DNA from: an uncultured Veillonella sp.
GTDB taxonomy: Bacteria > Bacillota > Negativicutes > Veillonellales > Veillonellaceae
Reading direction: 5' to 3'
Assembly (NCBI GenBank): GCA_900550455.1
Contig: URSE01000018.1
Coordinates: 1 to 17,528 of the forward strand
Length of the DNA stretch: 17,528 nt
The position numbers and the translations under genes were made by a program. Positions 1-8,444 of the stretch are shown here, one piece after another. Each line of letters starts with the position of its first letter. Position 1 is the first letter of the stretch. A model generated the notes under the pieces. That model ran no database searches and was not told the origin of the DNA. It saw only the letters and a program-made list of their open reading frames with translations.

Positions 1-56
1 TTATTATATCTTTATTAGGATAGCAGAATTAGGGGGAAAAGACAATAAATAGAGAG

Positions 57-85
57 TGGTCAATTAGGGGTAATTGCTCTATAAT
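57..85 (+). promoter_or_regulatory. Candidate sigma-70 promoter for the scpA operon
   Basis: TGGTCA (57-62, 4 of 6 consensus bases) and a perfect TATAAT (80-85) are separated by 17 bases. The -10 box lies 49 bases before the scpA start. No gene is visible in positions 1-134, so this is the natural start of the operon running to 6971. The call rests on motif match only. Confidence 0.5.
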
Positions 86-134
86 TAGTATGTTATAAAC
101 TGCGTGGATTATGTCATCGTGAGGAGGGAATAGG

Positions 135-1013
135 ATGGGAGACTATAGTTATAAACTATTGGTTTTCGAAGGCCCTTTAGACCTTCTCCTGCACCTTATC
201 GAAAAGCATAAAATCGATATTTACGATATTCCCATCGTGTCCATTACCTCGCAGTACATGGATTACTTAGATAATTGGAATCACTTTGACATCCACTATT
301 CTTCTGAATTTTTGGTTATGGCAGCGACCCTCATGCAGATTAAGTCCCGCATGCTACTCCCTAAGGTTGAGCCGGCCCCAGAGGGGGAAGAGGACCCACG
401 GGATGAGTTGGTTAACCGCCTAGTCGAATTTAAGGCTATCAAGGAGATTACCACCTTTATCAGTGATAGGACTTCTTTGGACGCTAGCATCTATACGAGA
501 CCAGAAGAAGTATCCCAATTGGGGAAGGAATCCTTTTATTCCTTTGATGTATCTAAGCTCTATGAGGTTTTTAAAGACGCCTTCAAACGGGCTCAAGAGG
601 AGGAGGTCGAGCCACCTCAGGTCCAAGTGGAAAAGGATGCCTATTCCTTGGAAGAAATGCTAGATACGATGCTCCTTAGGGCTCGGTCAGGGGATCGTAT
701 GTCCTTTCGAGGGCTTCTTGTATCATCCCATGATAAGAAAGAGATGGTCACAGTATTTATGGCGGTACTAGAACTCATGAAGCGCCAGGAATTGGTTATA
801 ATTCCTGGGGATAGAGAGGATGATATTACCCTGGTTAACCCTCATCACCTAGGAGAAGAAGAGAGACCAGAATACTTAGATCTAGATAGCTTGCCTGATG
901 AATCGCTTACAGGGCAGGCAATGGCAACAGATTATGAGGCATTCACTGAAGGGAATGCAGATGGGAAAGAAGAGGAGGATAGCCATGGCAGACCAAGTTC
1001 TGAAGGATTCTAA
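135..1013 (+). CDS. scpA: Segregation and condensation protein A (ScpA, kleisin)
   Basis: ScpA is the kleisin subunit that bridges the SMC ATPase heads and, with ScpB, forms the bacterial condensin that compacts and segregates the chromosome. The N-terminus (residues about 10-35) carries the family signature FEGPLDLLLHLIEKHKIDIY followed by the DIPI segment. A charged middle region and a C-terminal winged-helix-like segment (about 175-235) follow. At 292 residues it is somewhat longer than the usual roughly 250, because of an acidic C-terminal tail. The ATG at 135 follows a strong GAGGAGGGA site at 121-129. The end overlaps the start of scpB by 29 bases, so the two are probably translationally coupled, as expected for partners in one complex. 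The identification is firm. Confidence 0.95.
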   Translation: MGDYSYKLLVFEGPLDLLLHLIEKHKIDIYDIPIVSITSQYMDYLDNWNHFDIHYSSEFLVMAATLMQIKSRMLLPKVEPAPEGEEDPRDELVNRLVEFKAIKEITTFISDRTSLDASIYTRPEEVSQLGKESFYSFDVSKLYEVFKDAFKRAQEEEVEPPQVQVEKDAYSLEEMLDTMLLRARSGDRMSFRGLLVSSHDKKEMVTVFMAVLELMKRQELVIIPGDREDDITLVNPHHLGEEERPEYLDLDSLPDESLTGQAMATDYEAFTEGNADGKEEEDSHGRPSSEGF

Positions 1014-1695
1014 GCAAGTGGCGGAGCTAGAAAAGTCTATGCCGGCTAAGTTAGGAGACGACTCATCTTCTAATCTTAAGTCTGCCTATATAGAAGCTGT
1101 TCTTTTCTCTGTGGCTAAGCCTATGTCCTTAGAGGGTTTAGCTGATATTTTTGAGGCATCTCAAGAAACTATGGCCCAGGCTGTTGAGGCTTATGGTAAG
1201 GAGTTAGAAGCGTCTGATCGAGGCCTTCGTATCCGTAAGTCGGGGGCTGGCATTGAGCTGGTAACGGCGCCTGACTGTGGGACCTATCTACAAAAGGTAC
1301 GTCGCAAGGAAGACAAGCTATCTAGCGCAGCGTTGGAAACCTTGGCTGTGGTGGCCTTTAAACAACCGGTTACCAAATCAGAGGTAGAAGAATTACGAGG
1401 CGTTAACTGCGAAAAAGTTCTTAAACAACTCTTGTCGAGGTCCCTCATTACTGAGTTGGGTCATAAGGATACGGTAGGTCGCCCAACTCTTTATGGGACA
1501 ACGGATGAATTTCTTCGGTCTGTGGGAATCGACTCCATCGATGACCTCCAAGCCTCCTTAGAGGTGGAATATGCTATTGGCTCAGGGCCACAAGCCTATC
1601 CAGGAGATCAGCCTCTTTTTGAAGGGGACATCCTGTCATCGGAAGAAGGTCTAGCATCTCCTATAGATGAAGTAGATAAAGCTAAAAACGATTAA
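985..1695 (+). CDS. scpB: Segregation and condensation protein B (ScpB)
   Basis: ScpB dimers bind the ScpA kleisin and complete the SMC-ScpAB condensin. The start is set at ATG 985, just after AGAGGAGGAT (971-980); an in-frame ATG at 898 lies deep inside scpA without such a site. The 236-residue product has a variable N-terminal tail of about 30 residues, then two winged-helix domains beginning near the SAYIEAVLFS segment. The signature ALETLAVVAFKQPVTKSEVE and VGRPTLYGTT follow, as in the ScpB family. The C-terminal tail is acidic and variable. It overlaps scpA and is followed by a 71-base gap before rluB. Confidence 0.95.
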   Translation: MADQVLKDSKQVAELEKSMPAKLGDDSSSNLKSAYIEAVLFSVAKPMSLEGLADIFEASQETMAQAVEAYGKELEASDRGLRIRKSGAGIELVTAPDCGTYLQKVRRKEDKLSSAALETLAVVAFKQPVTKSEVEELRGVNCEKVLKQLLSRSLITELGHKDTVGRPTLYGTTDEFLRSVGIDSIDDLQASLEVEYAIGSGPQAYPGDQPLFEGDILSSEEGLASPIDEVDKAKND

Positions 1696-1766
1696 AATAA
1701 ACCTATAGATGTATACCTAGGTTAGAGACTTAGGGTATAACGCTATCAGGCGTAGAAAGAGATTCA

Positions 1767-2501
1767 ATGGAACGTTTACAAAAATACATTGCCTCCTGTG
1801 GCATAACTTCACGCCGCAAGGCAGAAGAATTAATCCTAGCTGGTAAGGTTCAGGTTAACCGGATAACAGTTAAGGAGCTAGGGGTTAAGATCAACCCTAT
1901 GAAGGATCGGGTCAAGGTTAATGGCCAGGTCATTGAACCAGAAAAGGCTGTTTATTATCTCTTTAATAAACCAAAGGGGATTGTCACCACTGTAACGGAT
2001 AGCCACGACCGGCAAACCGTTATGGACTATATGAAGGACATTAAGGAACGAATCTATCCAGTGGGACGCTTGGATATGAATACGGAAGGGCTTTTGCTCT
2101 TTACTAATGATGGGGACTTTGCCCAAGCTATGACCCATCCATCTAAGGGCGTTGAAAAGACCTATGAAGTGAAAATCAAGGGCCGCGTGTCTGATGACCA
2201 CCTACAACATATTGCAGATGGGGTGGAATTAGAAGATGGGGTGACTTCACCGGCGACGTTAACGGATATGGGTTTTGATGGTAAGACTAATGCGACTACT
2301 ATCTTGATCACCATCCATGAAGGCCGAAATCGTCAAGTCCGCCGCATGTTCGAGCACTTCCACTATTCAGTGCGCAATTTGAAGCGGATTGAGTATGCAG
2401 GGCTTACCCTCAATGGGGTAAAGCGGGGTGCCTATCGTGAATTGACCAAGTCTGAAGTTAAGAACCTCATGGAAACTGGGGTGGCGGTAAAAGAAGGATG
2501 A
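1767..2501 (+). CDS. rluB: 23S rRNA pseudouridine synthase of the RluB/RsuA family
   Basis: This enzyme isomerises a uridine in ribosomal RNA to pseudouridine. The 244-residue protein starts with an S4 RNA-binding domain (about residues 1-60, with RLQKYIASCGITSRRKAEEL). The catalytic domain follows, with the RsuA/RluB-family motif GRLDMNTEGLLLFTNDG; the catalytic aspartate is D103. The segment EGRNRQVRRMFEHF near 200 is also typical. The family includes RsuA, RluB, RluE and RluF; the position beside scpAB matches RluB (helix 80 of 23S rRNA), but the exact target uridine cannot be read from sequence. The ribosome binding site before ATG 1767 is weak (GAAAGAG). The stop overlaps the ATG of the next gene by four bases. 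Confidence 0.9.
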   Translation: MERLQKYIASCGITSRRKAEELILAGKVQVNRITVKELGVKINPMKDRVKVNGQVIEPEKAVYYLFNKPKGIVTTVTDSHDRQTVMDYMKDIKERIYPVGRLDMNTEGLLLFTNDGDFAQAMTHPSKGVEKTYEVKIKGRVSDDHLQHIADGVELEDGVTSPATLTDMGFDGKTNATTILITIHEGRNRQVRRMFEHFHYSVRNLKRIEYAGLTLNGVKRGAYRELTKSEVKNLMETGVAVKEG

Positions 2502-3748
2502 AGCGGGTTGTAATTATTGGCGGTGGCGCAGCCGGCCTAATGGCGGCTGTTATTGCAGGCCGTGAAGGGGCCCAAGTGACACTCCTAGAAAAGATGAATT
2601 ACCTAGGAAAAAAGATGGGGATTACAGGCAAGGGCCGTTGTAATGTGACCAATGCAGCGCCTATGTCTGAATTCATCAAAAATACCCCAGGGAATGGTAA
2701 GTTTCTCTATGGAGCCTATGAGCGCTTTAGTAACCAAGACCTTTTACAGCTGCTTAATGAAGCCGGCCTTGAGACAAAGGTTGAACGAGGGGGGCGGGTC
2801 TTTCCAGCCTCTGATTCAGCCTTGGATGTGCGAAATACATTTATGAGACTTCTTAAGTCTTATGGTGTGGACGTTCATCTAGAAGAGGGTGCTCAAGAAA
2901 TTATAGTGGAAGACGGCCGAGTAGCAGCTGTTAAGACTAAGAATGAAATCTATCCAGCAGATGCGGTTCTCATCGCTACTGGGGGCAAGTCCTATCCAGC
3001 AACCGGTTCTACAGGTGATGGTTACAACTTGGCTAATAAGTTGGGTCACAAGGTAACCGACATTCGGCCTTCCTTAGTCCCCATTGTAACGGAAGAAGTG
3101 TGGGTTAAGGACCTTATGGGCCTTAGCCTTCGCAATGTTGAATTGTCCGTAGTAGCCAAGAATAAGGTCCAAGCCAAAGTGTTTGGGGAAATGATGTTTA
3201 CCCACTTTGGCATCACTGGTCCTATTGTCCTCTCTCTTTCACACACAGTGGGAAAACTCATGAGAAAGAAGAACATAGGGACTATTGGCCTTGATATTAA
3301 CCTCAAGCCGGCCCTGTCGGTGGAAAAATTGGATAAGCGAATACAAAAAGACTTCGAACTGTATTCAAAAAAGCAGCTTATCAATGGTCTCAAAGATCTT
3401 CTGCCACAGCGATTAATCCCTTTGGTCATTCAATTGGCTGACCTAGATCCACATAAGCCTATCAATCAAATTTCTAAGGCGGAGCGTGATAGTTTTGTTT
3501 ATATTCTTCAGCATCTACCGCTAACAGTAAAAGGCTTACGACCGGTAGAGGAAGCGATTGTGACCGCCGGTGGCCTATCCATTAAGGAATTTAATCCAAA
3601 GACTATGGAATCAAAATTAGTGCCAGGCCTTTATGGGGCAGGGGAAGTTTTAGATATTGATGCCTTTACAGGGGGTTATAATTTACAGGCTGCCTTCTCC
3701 ACAGGCTATGTGGCAGCTATGCACATGACCCATCCAGAAGAATTTTAG
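2498..3748 (+). CDS. HI0933/YhiN-family NAD(P)/FAD-dependent oxidoreductase (BaiN-like)
   Basis: This is a flavoprotein of the HI0933 family, often annotated as aminoacetone oxidase or BaiN-like; its physiological substrate is not established in most bacteria. The 416 residues open with a Rossmann dinucleotide motif (GGGAAG, residues 8-13). The family signature TGKGRCNVTN follows at 43-52, then an ATGGKSYPATGSTGDGY segment near 160 and a C-terminal FAD-binding segment containing GAGEVLDIDAFTGGYNLQ. The length is normal. It overlaps the rluB stop (ATGA arrangement) and sits in a conserved Firmicutes operon of housekeeping genes. The family is clear, the function is not. Confidence 0.85.
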   Translation: MKRVVIIGGGAAGLMAAVIAGREGAQVTLLEKMNYLGKKMGITGKGRCNVTNAAPMSEFIKNTPGNGKFLYGAYERFSNQDLLQLLNEAGLETKVERGGRVFPASDSALDVRNTFMRLLKSYGVDVHLEEGAQEIIVEDGRVAAVKTKNEIYPADAVLIATGGKSYPATGSTGDGYNLANKLGHKVTDIRPSLVPIVTEEVWVKDLMGLSLRNVELSVVAKNKVQAKVFGEMMFTHFGITGPIVLSLSHTVGKLMRKKNIGTIGLDINLKPALSVEKLDKRIQKDFELYSKKQLINGLKDLLPQRLIPLVIQLADLDPHKPINQISKAERDSFVYILQHLPLTVKGLRPVEEAIVTAGGLSIKEFNPKTMESKLVPGLYGAGEVLDIDAFTGGYNLQAAFSTGYVAAMHMTHPEEF

Positions 3749-3786
3749 TTATTCATCTTATGAATTGTGAAAGCGATAAAAGACTC

Positions 3787-4467
3787 ATGAATACTCATAC
3801 TATTGCCGTCGCTATTGATGGACCAGCAGGGGCTGGTAAATCCTCTATTTCTAAGGTGGTAGCCAAAAAGTTAGGCTACCTTTATATCGATACGGGCGCT
3901 ATGTACCGATCTGTTACCTGGGCTGTTTTACATGACGGCATAGATCCTACTGATCAGGCTGCTGTAGAAGCCATCTTACCATCTTTGGATTTGACCATGG
4001 AGTCGACGGAAGAAGCTTGTAAGGTCTTTGTGCGAGGTCAGGATGTAACCAGTCTCATTCGAACCCCTGAGGTTAATAACGCCGTCTCGGAAGTGGCTTC
4101 CCACAAAGGTGTTCGCCAATACTTGGTAGATAGGCAACGACTTATGGCCAAGGCAGGTGGGGTTATTTTGGACGGTCGAGATATCGGTTCTGTAGTCCTT
4201 CCTGATGCAGACCTTAAGGTCTATTTGACGGCTTCTGTAGAGGCCCGGGCCCAACGGCGCTACTTGGAGGTTAAGGATAGTGATCCTTCCATGACATTGG
4301 AAGCTATCCGTGAAAATGTAGAGCACCGGGACTACTTGGATATGAACCGTGATGAATCCCCTTTAGTTTGTGTAGACGATGCAGTCGTAGTGGATTCTTC
4401 AAACCTAACCTTTGATCAAACCGTAGATCGATTAACATCCTTAATTGAGGAGGCTAGCCATGAATAA
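3787..4467 (+). CDS. cmk: Cytidylate kinase
   Basis: Cytidylate kinase phosphorylates CMP and dCMP with ATP, recycling CMP released by lipid and RNA metabolism. The protein shows the P-loop GPAGAGKS very near the N-terminus, then DTGAMYR, a DGRDIG segment in the NMP-binding region and a C-terminal lid region with ARAQRRYLE. Start choice is uncertain. ATG 3787 places nine residues before the P-loop segment, as in most homologues, and gives 226 residues. An in-frame ATG at 3760 would add nine residues. Neither has a good Shine-Dalgarno sequence. The stop overlaps plsC by eight bases, so coupled translation is likely. Confidence 0.93.
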   Translation: MNTHTIAVAIDGPAGAGKSSISKVVAKKLGYLYIDTGAMYRSVTWAVLHDGIDPTDQAAVEAILPSLDLTMESTEEACKVFVRGQDVTSLIRTPEVNNAVSEVASHKGVRQYLVDRQRLMAKAGGVILDGRDIGSVVLPDADLKVYLTASVEARAQRRYLEVKDSDPSMTLEAIRENVEHRDYLDMNRDESPLVCVDDAVVVDSSNLTFDQTVDRLTSLIEEASHE

Positions 4468-5080
4468 GTTTTCGACCTTCTTGTGGCGGTCTGCCTTCTG
4501 GCTCCGTTACAAGTGGTGGTTCGGTGCCAAGGTATATGGCCGTGATAAGTTCCCTATGGATGGACCTGTTATCGTCGTGCCTAATCATCTATCCAACAAT
4601 GATCCACCTATGTGCGGTCATGCTCTGCCTCGCCATGTCCACTTTATGGCTAAGAAGGAACTCTTTATCAATCCTATTTCTCGTTGGATTTGCACCTGGT
4701 TGGGGGCCTTTCCACTCAACCGTGGAACCATCGATAAGGAGGCTATCCGTCATGCTATGCGTCTCTTGAAGGATAAGAAGGTACTAGGAATTTTTGCGGA
4801 AGGGCACCGACAAAAACCTGGTAAATTGGGACGCTTTCATGATGGAGCTGCTTCCATAGCCCTTCGTACCGGCATTCCGGTGGTACCGCTGGCCCTTATC
4901 GGTACATCAGAAATGAAAAAGGGGCATATTGCAGCTATTATTGGTGATCCCATTGAAGTAGAGAAAGGGAAACCGACCCCAGAAGCTATTAAGGCCTTAA
5001 ATGATCGAATTAAGGCGGCGATTCAAACCATGATTGACGATTATAATAAAGGAGCATACGAGGGTATCGATGGATATTAG
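4460..5080 (+). CDS. plsC: 1-acyl-sn-glycerol-3-phosphate acyltransferase (PlsC family)
   Basis: PlsC transfers an acyl chain to lysophosphatidate to form phosphatidate at the inner face of the cytoplasmic membrane. The 206-residue protein has the acyltransferase H-x4-D motif (NHLSNNDPP, H43 and D48). The second block reads FAEGHR (112-117), where most PlsC proteins have EGTR. A VVPLALIGTS block lies at 141-150. The start at ATG 4460 follows TGAGGAGGCT; an in-frame upstream codon at 4445 lies before this site and is unlikely. It overlaps cmk upstream and the IspH-S1 gene downstream. Its chemistry continues that of gpsA and plsY about 4 kb downstream. Confidence 0.88.
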   Translation: MNKFSTFLWRSAFWLRYKWWFGAKVYGRDKFPMDGPVIVVPNHLSNNDPPMCGHALPRHVHFMAKKELFINPISRWICTWLGAFPLNRGTIDKEAIRHAMRLLKDKKVLGIFAEGHRQKPGKLGRFHDGAASIALRTGIPVVPLALIGTSEMKKGHIAAIIGDPIEVEKGKPTPEAIKALNDRIKAAIQTMIDDYNKGAYEGIDGY

Positions 5081-6971
5081 ATTAGCAGATAATTGTGGCT
5101 TTTGCTTTGGCGTTAAGCGGGCCGTGTCCATGGCCTTAGAAGCTGCTGATAAAGAACATCATAAGACCGTTACCTTAGGGCCTATCATTCATAATCCCCA
5201 AGTAGTGGGAAAATTAGTTGATAAGGGTGTGGGCCACGTGGATTCTGTGGATCAAGTGGATAGTGGAACCATGATCATTCGCTCTCATGGGGTGGGACCA
5301 GAGGTCTATCAAGAGGCTCAAGCTAAGGACTTGGAGATTATCGATGCCACTTGTCCCCATGTAAAAAAGGCTCAACAAGATGCCAAGTCCATCATTGAAG
5401 ATGGGCGGACTCTCATCATCTTAGGCGAAAAAAACCATCCAGAAGTAAAAAGTATTAACTTATGGGCAGGTAATCATGGTATAATACTAGAAGATGAGGA
5501 AAGCGCCCAAAATTTACCTATGGTAGAAAAAATGGGGGTTGTTGTACAAACCACCTTTTCACAATTTAAATTTAGAAGTATAATAGACATATTAGAGACT
5601 AAATCTAAGGATCTTAAGGTATACGAAACCATTTGCACCGCTACCCAAGAGCGGCAGAACTCTGCAGTAGCATTGGCAAAAGACGTAGACCTTATGATCG
5701 TGGTAGGTGGCAAAAATTCCGGCAACACGAATCGCTTGGCAGAAGTGTGTCGTGGAGTTGGCTGTACAACGTACCACATCGAGACAGCTGCTGAATTACA
5801 ATTGAGCTGGTTTGCAACGGTTCAAACAGTAGGTGTCACAGCCGGCGCATCAACGCCTGACTGGATTATTAAGGAGGTCATTGAGACAATGCAAACATTT
5901 GAAGAATTATTTTTACAATCTGAGCAAGAAGAACTTAAGAAAGGTAACGTGGTAGTTGGTACTGTAGTACTCGTAGAAGACGACCGCGCATACGTTTCCA
6001 TCGGGTCCAAAACAGAAGCTGTTTTGAATAAATCCGAAATTTCTTACCCAGCACCTGCTTCTGCCAAAGACGTGCTCAAAGAAGGGCAAGAAATTAAAGC
6101 GGTTATCATGAACCACATCAAAGAAGATAACCCAACATACCTTTCCATCACTCGCCTTGCTAAAGACGAAGACTGGACTTATGTTCATGAAGCACAAGAC
6201 AACGATCAAACAATCGTATGTAAAGGTATCGATGCTATCCCAGCTGGTTTGGTAGTAACTGTTAAATCCTTGCGCGGCTTCATTCCATTGTCCCAAGGCG
6301 ATGTTCACTTCGTAAAATCCCTTGATAATCTTGTAGGCGAAGAATTCGAAGTTAAGATCCTTGAAATCGATGAAAAGAAAAACCGTTTGGTTCTTTCCCG
6401 TCGTGCCGTATTGGAAGTTGAACGCCAAGCTAAATTGGCTGAAGCTTTGAAAAACATCAAAGTTGGCGAAAACTACCAAGGTATTGTTCGCAAAATCATG
6501 CCTTACGGTGCTTTTGTTGATATCGGCGGTATTGAAGGTCTCCTTCACATTTCCGATATTTCTTGGCAAAAAATCAAAAAAGTTGAGGACGTTCTCTCCG
6601 TTGGTCAAGAAATCGAAGTTAAACTCCAATCCTTCGATCCAGAAACTAACAAATTGTCCTTGTCCTTGAAAGCATTGACTAAATCCCCTTGGGACGAAGC
6701 TGAAGAAACAATTCACGTAGGCGATGTAATCAATGGTAAAGTTGTTCGCTTGGTAGCTTACGGTGCATTTGTAGCTGTTAATGATGCTATCCAAGGTTTG
6801 CTCCACATTTCCCAAATTACAAAACAACGTAATGCGAAAGTGGAAGACTACTTGACTCGCGGTCAAGATGTAGAAGTGAAAGTAATTTCCTTCAACAAAG
6901 ACGAAAAGAAATTGGGCCTAGCATTGACTGAATTGATGGAAGCAAAAGAAACTTCCGAAGACGCTGAATAA
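5070..6971 (+). CDS. ispH-rpsA: Fusion protein: IspH (HMBPP reductase) and ribosomal protein S1
   Basis: One frame of 633 residues joins two proteins. Residues 1 to about 273 are 4-hydroxy-3-methylbut-2-enyl diphosphate reductase, the last step of the MEP isoprenoid pathway. Its iron-sulfur cysteines are visible: C12 (CGFCFGVKRA), C95 (ATCPHVKK) and C189 (ICTATQERQ). H41, H74, H123 and E125 (HPEV) and the STPD segment (261-264) are also present. Residues about 290-625 contain four S1 RNA-binding repeats, at about 291-365, 378-445, 464-535 and 548-620, as in Firmicutes S1, which binds mRNA on the ribosome. The start at ATG 5070 gives the native IspH N-terminus and overlaps plsC by 11 bases. 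The S1 half shows codon use typical of a highly expressed gene (lysine almost always AAA), unlike the IspH half. Such fusions are known in Clostridia and Negativicutes. A possible internal start lies at 5889. Confidence 0.95.
   Translation: MDIRLADNCGFCFGVKRAVSMALEAADKEHHKTVTLGPIIHNPQVVGKLVDKGVGHVDSVDQVDSGTMIIRSHGVGPEVYQEAQAKDLEIIDATCPHVKKAQQDAKSIIEDGRTLIILGEKNHPEVKSINLWAGNHGIILEDEESAQNLPMVEKMGVVVQTTFSQFKFRSIIDILETKSKDLKVYETICTATQERQNSAVALAKDVDLMIVVGGKNSGNTNRLAEVCRGVGCTTYHIETAAELQLSWFATVQTVGVTAGASTPDWIIKEVIETMQTFEELFLQSEQEELKKGNVVVGTVVLVEDDRAYVSIGSKTEAVLNKSEISYPAPASAKDVLKEGQEIKAVIMNHIKEDNPTYLSITRLAKDEDWTYVHEAQDNDQTIVCKGIDAIPAGLVVTVKSLRGFIPLSQGDVHFVKSLDNLVGEEFEVKILEIDEKKNRLVLSRRAVLEVERQAKLAEALKNIKVGENYQGIVRKIMPYGAFVDIGGIEGLLHISDISWQKIKKVEDVLSVGQEIEVKLQSFDPETNKLSLSLKALTKSPWDEAEETIHVGDVINGKVVRLVAYGAFVAVNDAIQGLLHISQITKQRNAKVEDYLTRGQDVEVKVISFNKDEKKLGLALTELMEAKETSEDAE
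5556..5584 (+). promoter_or_regulatory. Candidate internal promoter inside the ispH half
   Basis: TTTTCA (5556-5561, 4 of 6 consensus bases) and a perfect TATAAT (5579-5584) are 17 bases apart, inside an AT-rich patch of the IspH coding region. The position is about 300 bases before the S1 half. If active it would give extra transcripts encoding only S1. Coding sequence can make such matches by chance. Confidence 0.35.
5871..5891 (+). promoter_or_regulatory. Candidate internal ribosome binding site and start codon for free S1
   Basis: AAGGAGGT (5871-5878), a full-length Shine-Dalgarno match, lies 11 bases (counted from the end of AAGGAGG) before an in-frame ATG at 5889, which is codon 274 of the fusion. 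Initiation here would make a 360-residue S1 protein with all four repeats and almost none of IspH. The bases also encode the I-K-E-V stretch that is common at the end of IspH, so the match could be partly forced by protein sequence. Confidence 0.45.
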
Positions 6972-7001
6972 TATAGCGCCTGTCAAAGCTTAGTGCAGAG
7001 G

Positions 7002-7044
7002 ACTGGTCCAGCCGGTGTAATACACCGACTGGGCCAGTTTTTTT
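7002..7044 (+). terminator. Strong intrinsic terminator after the IspH-S1 gene
   Basis: The arm ACTGGTCCAGCCGGTGT pairs with ACACCGACTGGGCCAGT (17 pairs including two G-U) across a short loop. A run of seven T follows. It starts 30 bases after the stop codon and closes the scpA operon. Confidence 0.92.
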
Positions 7045-7071
7045 GTGGAAAAAAAGCCTATATGGTAAAAT
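7043..7071 (+). promoter_or_regulatory. Candidate promoter for der-plsY-gpsA
   Basis: TTGTGG (7043-7048) and TAAAAT (7066-7071) are 17 bases apart. The -35 box begins inside the T run of the preceding terminator and the -10 is 38 bases before the der start. A new promoter is needed here because a strong terminator precedes it. Confidence 0.5.
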
Positions 7072-7109
7072 AAATTGATATTTAATGCATATTTTACGAG
7101 GTGATAAAG

Positions 7110-8444
7110 ATGGCAAAACCATTAGTAGCAGTTGTAGGCCGACCTAATGTGGGCAAGTCTACCTTGTTTAATGCCATTGTAAATAAACGGATTTCCATCG
7201 TAGAGGATATTCCAGGCGTAACCCGTGACCGTATCTATTTTGATGCAGAATGGCTCAATCGCGAGTTTACAATGATTGATACAGGGGGGATTGAGTTTGT
7301 CAACGAACAAAGTCATGTCATCCCTAAAATGATGCGTCTTCAAGCGCAATTGGCCATTGAAGAAGCAGATGTAATTCTCTTTGTAGTCGATGGCAAACAG
7401 GGTATTGTCCCAGCTGATGAAGAGGTCGCTAATATCCTTCGCACATCCGGTAAGCCTGTCATTTTGGTTGTCAATAAGATTGACTCTATCAACCAAGAAG
7501 CCAACATTTGGGAGTTTTACAACTTGGGCATTGGGGATCCTATTGGGATTTCCGCTAAGAACCTTATGAACTTGGGAGACCTTTTGGATGATGTAGTGAA
7601 GAACTTCCCGCCTGTAGGAACTCAAGTTGATGAAGAGGACACTATCCATGTGGCCTTGATTGGTCGTCCTAATGTGGGCAAGTCTTCCTTGACTAATGCA
7701 CTCTTGGGCCAAGACCGGGTTATTGTATCTGATGTAGCTGGCACCACCCGGGATTCCATCGATACTCATTGGACTCATGAAGGACAAAAGTTCGTTCTCA
7801 TCGATACAGCGGGTATGCGACGCAAGGCTAAAATTGAAGAAGCCGTGGAACGCTATTCCATCGTTCGCTCTCTACGGTCTGTAGACAGGGCTGATATCGT
7901 TGTCCTCGTTTTGGATGGACCAGACGGTGTGACGGAACAAGACAAGAAAATTGCTGGTTATGCTCATGAATCTGGTAAGGGTATGGTCATCGTAGTTAAC
8001 AAGTGGGACCTAGTAGAAAAGGATGATAAGACTACCGTACGCTATACAGAGGACATTTATGATGAATTGGGGTTCCTCCAATACGCACCAGTTCTATTTG
8101 TATCTGCTTTGACAAAACAACGGATTCACCGATTAGCAGATGTACTCAAGTTTGTTTCTGAACAACAATACCGCCGCGTATCCACAGGGACTCTCAACCA
8201 ACTCTTGTCCGATGCGCAAATGGTCAACCCTGTGCCAAGCCGAGCAGGTCGAACGCCTAAAATTTACTACATGACCCAAGCTTCAGTTAAGCCACCAACC
8301 TTCATCCTCTTTGTTAATGAACCGGAATTGATCCACTTCTCCTATATGCGGTTCTTAGAAAACCGCTTGCGGGAATCCTTCGGCTTTGAAGGGACACCAA
8401 TTCGCTTGATCCTTCGTGGTAAGAAAAGGGACGATGAAGATTAA
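7110..8444 (+). CDS. der: Ribosome-assembly GTPase Der (EngA)
   Basis: Der is an essential GTPase with two consecutive G domains that helps mature the 50S ribosomal subunit. The 444-residue protein has GRPNVGKS P-loops near the N-terminus (10-17) and again near residue 188, each followed by DTGG or DTAG switch motifs and by NKxD motifs (NKID, NKWD). A C-terminal KH-like domain of about 100 residues ends the protein. ATG 7110 is chosen because GAGGTG (7098-7103) is well spaced before it; the in-frame GTG at 7101 overlaps that site. The stop shares a base with the plsY ATG (TAATG). Confidence 0.96.
   Translation: MAKPLVAVVGRPNVGKSTLFNAIVNKRISIVEDIPGVTRDRIYFDAEWLNREFTMIDTGGIEFVNEQSHVIPKMMRLQAQLAIEEADVILFVVDGKQGIVPADEEVANILRTSGKPVILVVNKIDSINQEANIWEFYNLGIGDPIGISAKNLMNLGDLLDDVVKNFPPVGTQVDEEDTIHVALIGRPNVGKSSLTNALLGQDRVIVSDVAGTTRDSIDTHWTHEGQKFVLIDTAGMRRKAKIEEAVERYSIVRSLRSVDRADIVVLVLDGPDGVTEQDKKIAGYAHESGKGMVIVVNKWDLVEKDDKTTVRYTEDIYDELGFLQYAPVLFVSALTKQRIHRLADVLKFVSEQQYRRVSTGTLNQLLSDAQMVNPVPSRAGRTPKIYYMTQASVKPPTFILFVNEPELIHFSYMRFLENRLRESFGFEGTPIRLILRGKKRDDED

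Noticed and set aside
1696..1766. Separate promoter for rluB
   Set aside because: TATAAC at 1736-1741 resembles a -10 box but nothing like a -35 box lies 16-18 bases upstream, and the gap is short enough for operon read-through.
5913..6866. A 317-codon open frame on the minus strand
   Set aside because: It lies wholly opposite the S1 repeats, its composition mirrors the strongly biased codons of that strand, it has no ribosome binding site and it shows no recognisable domain.
7122..7787. A 221-codon open frame on the minus strand inside der
   Set aside because: It is fully antisense to a well-conserved GTPase and shows no motif or ribosome binding site.
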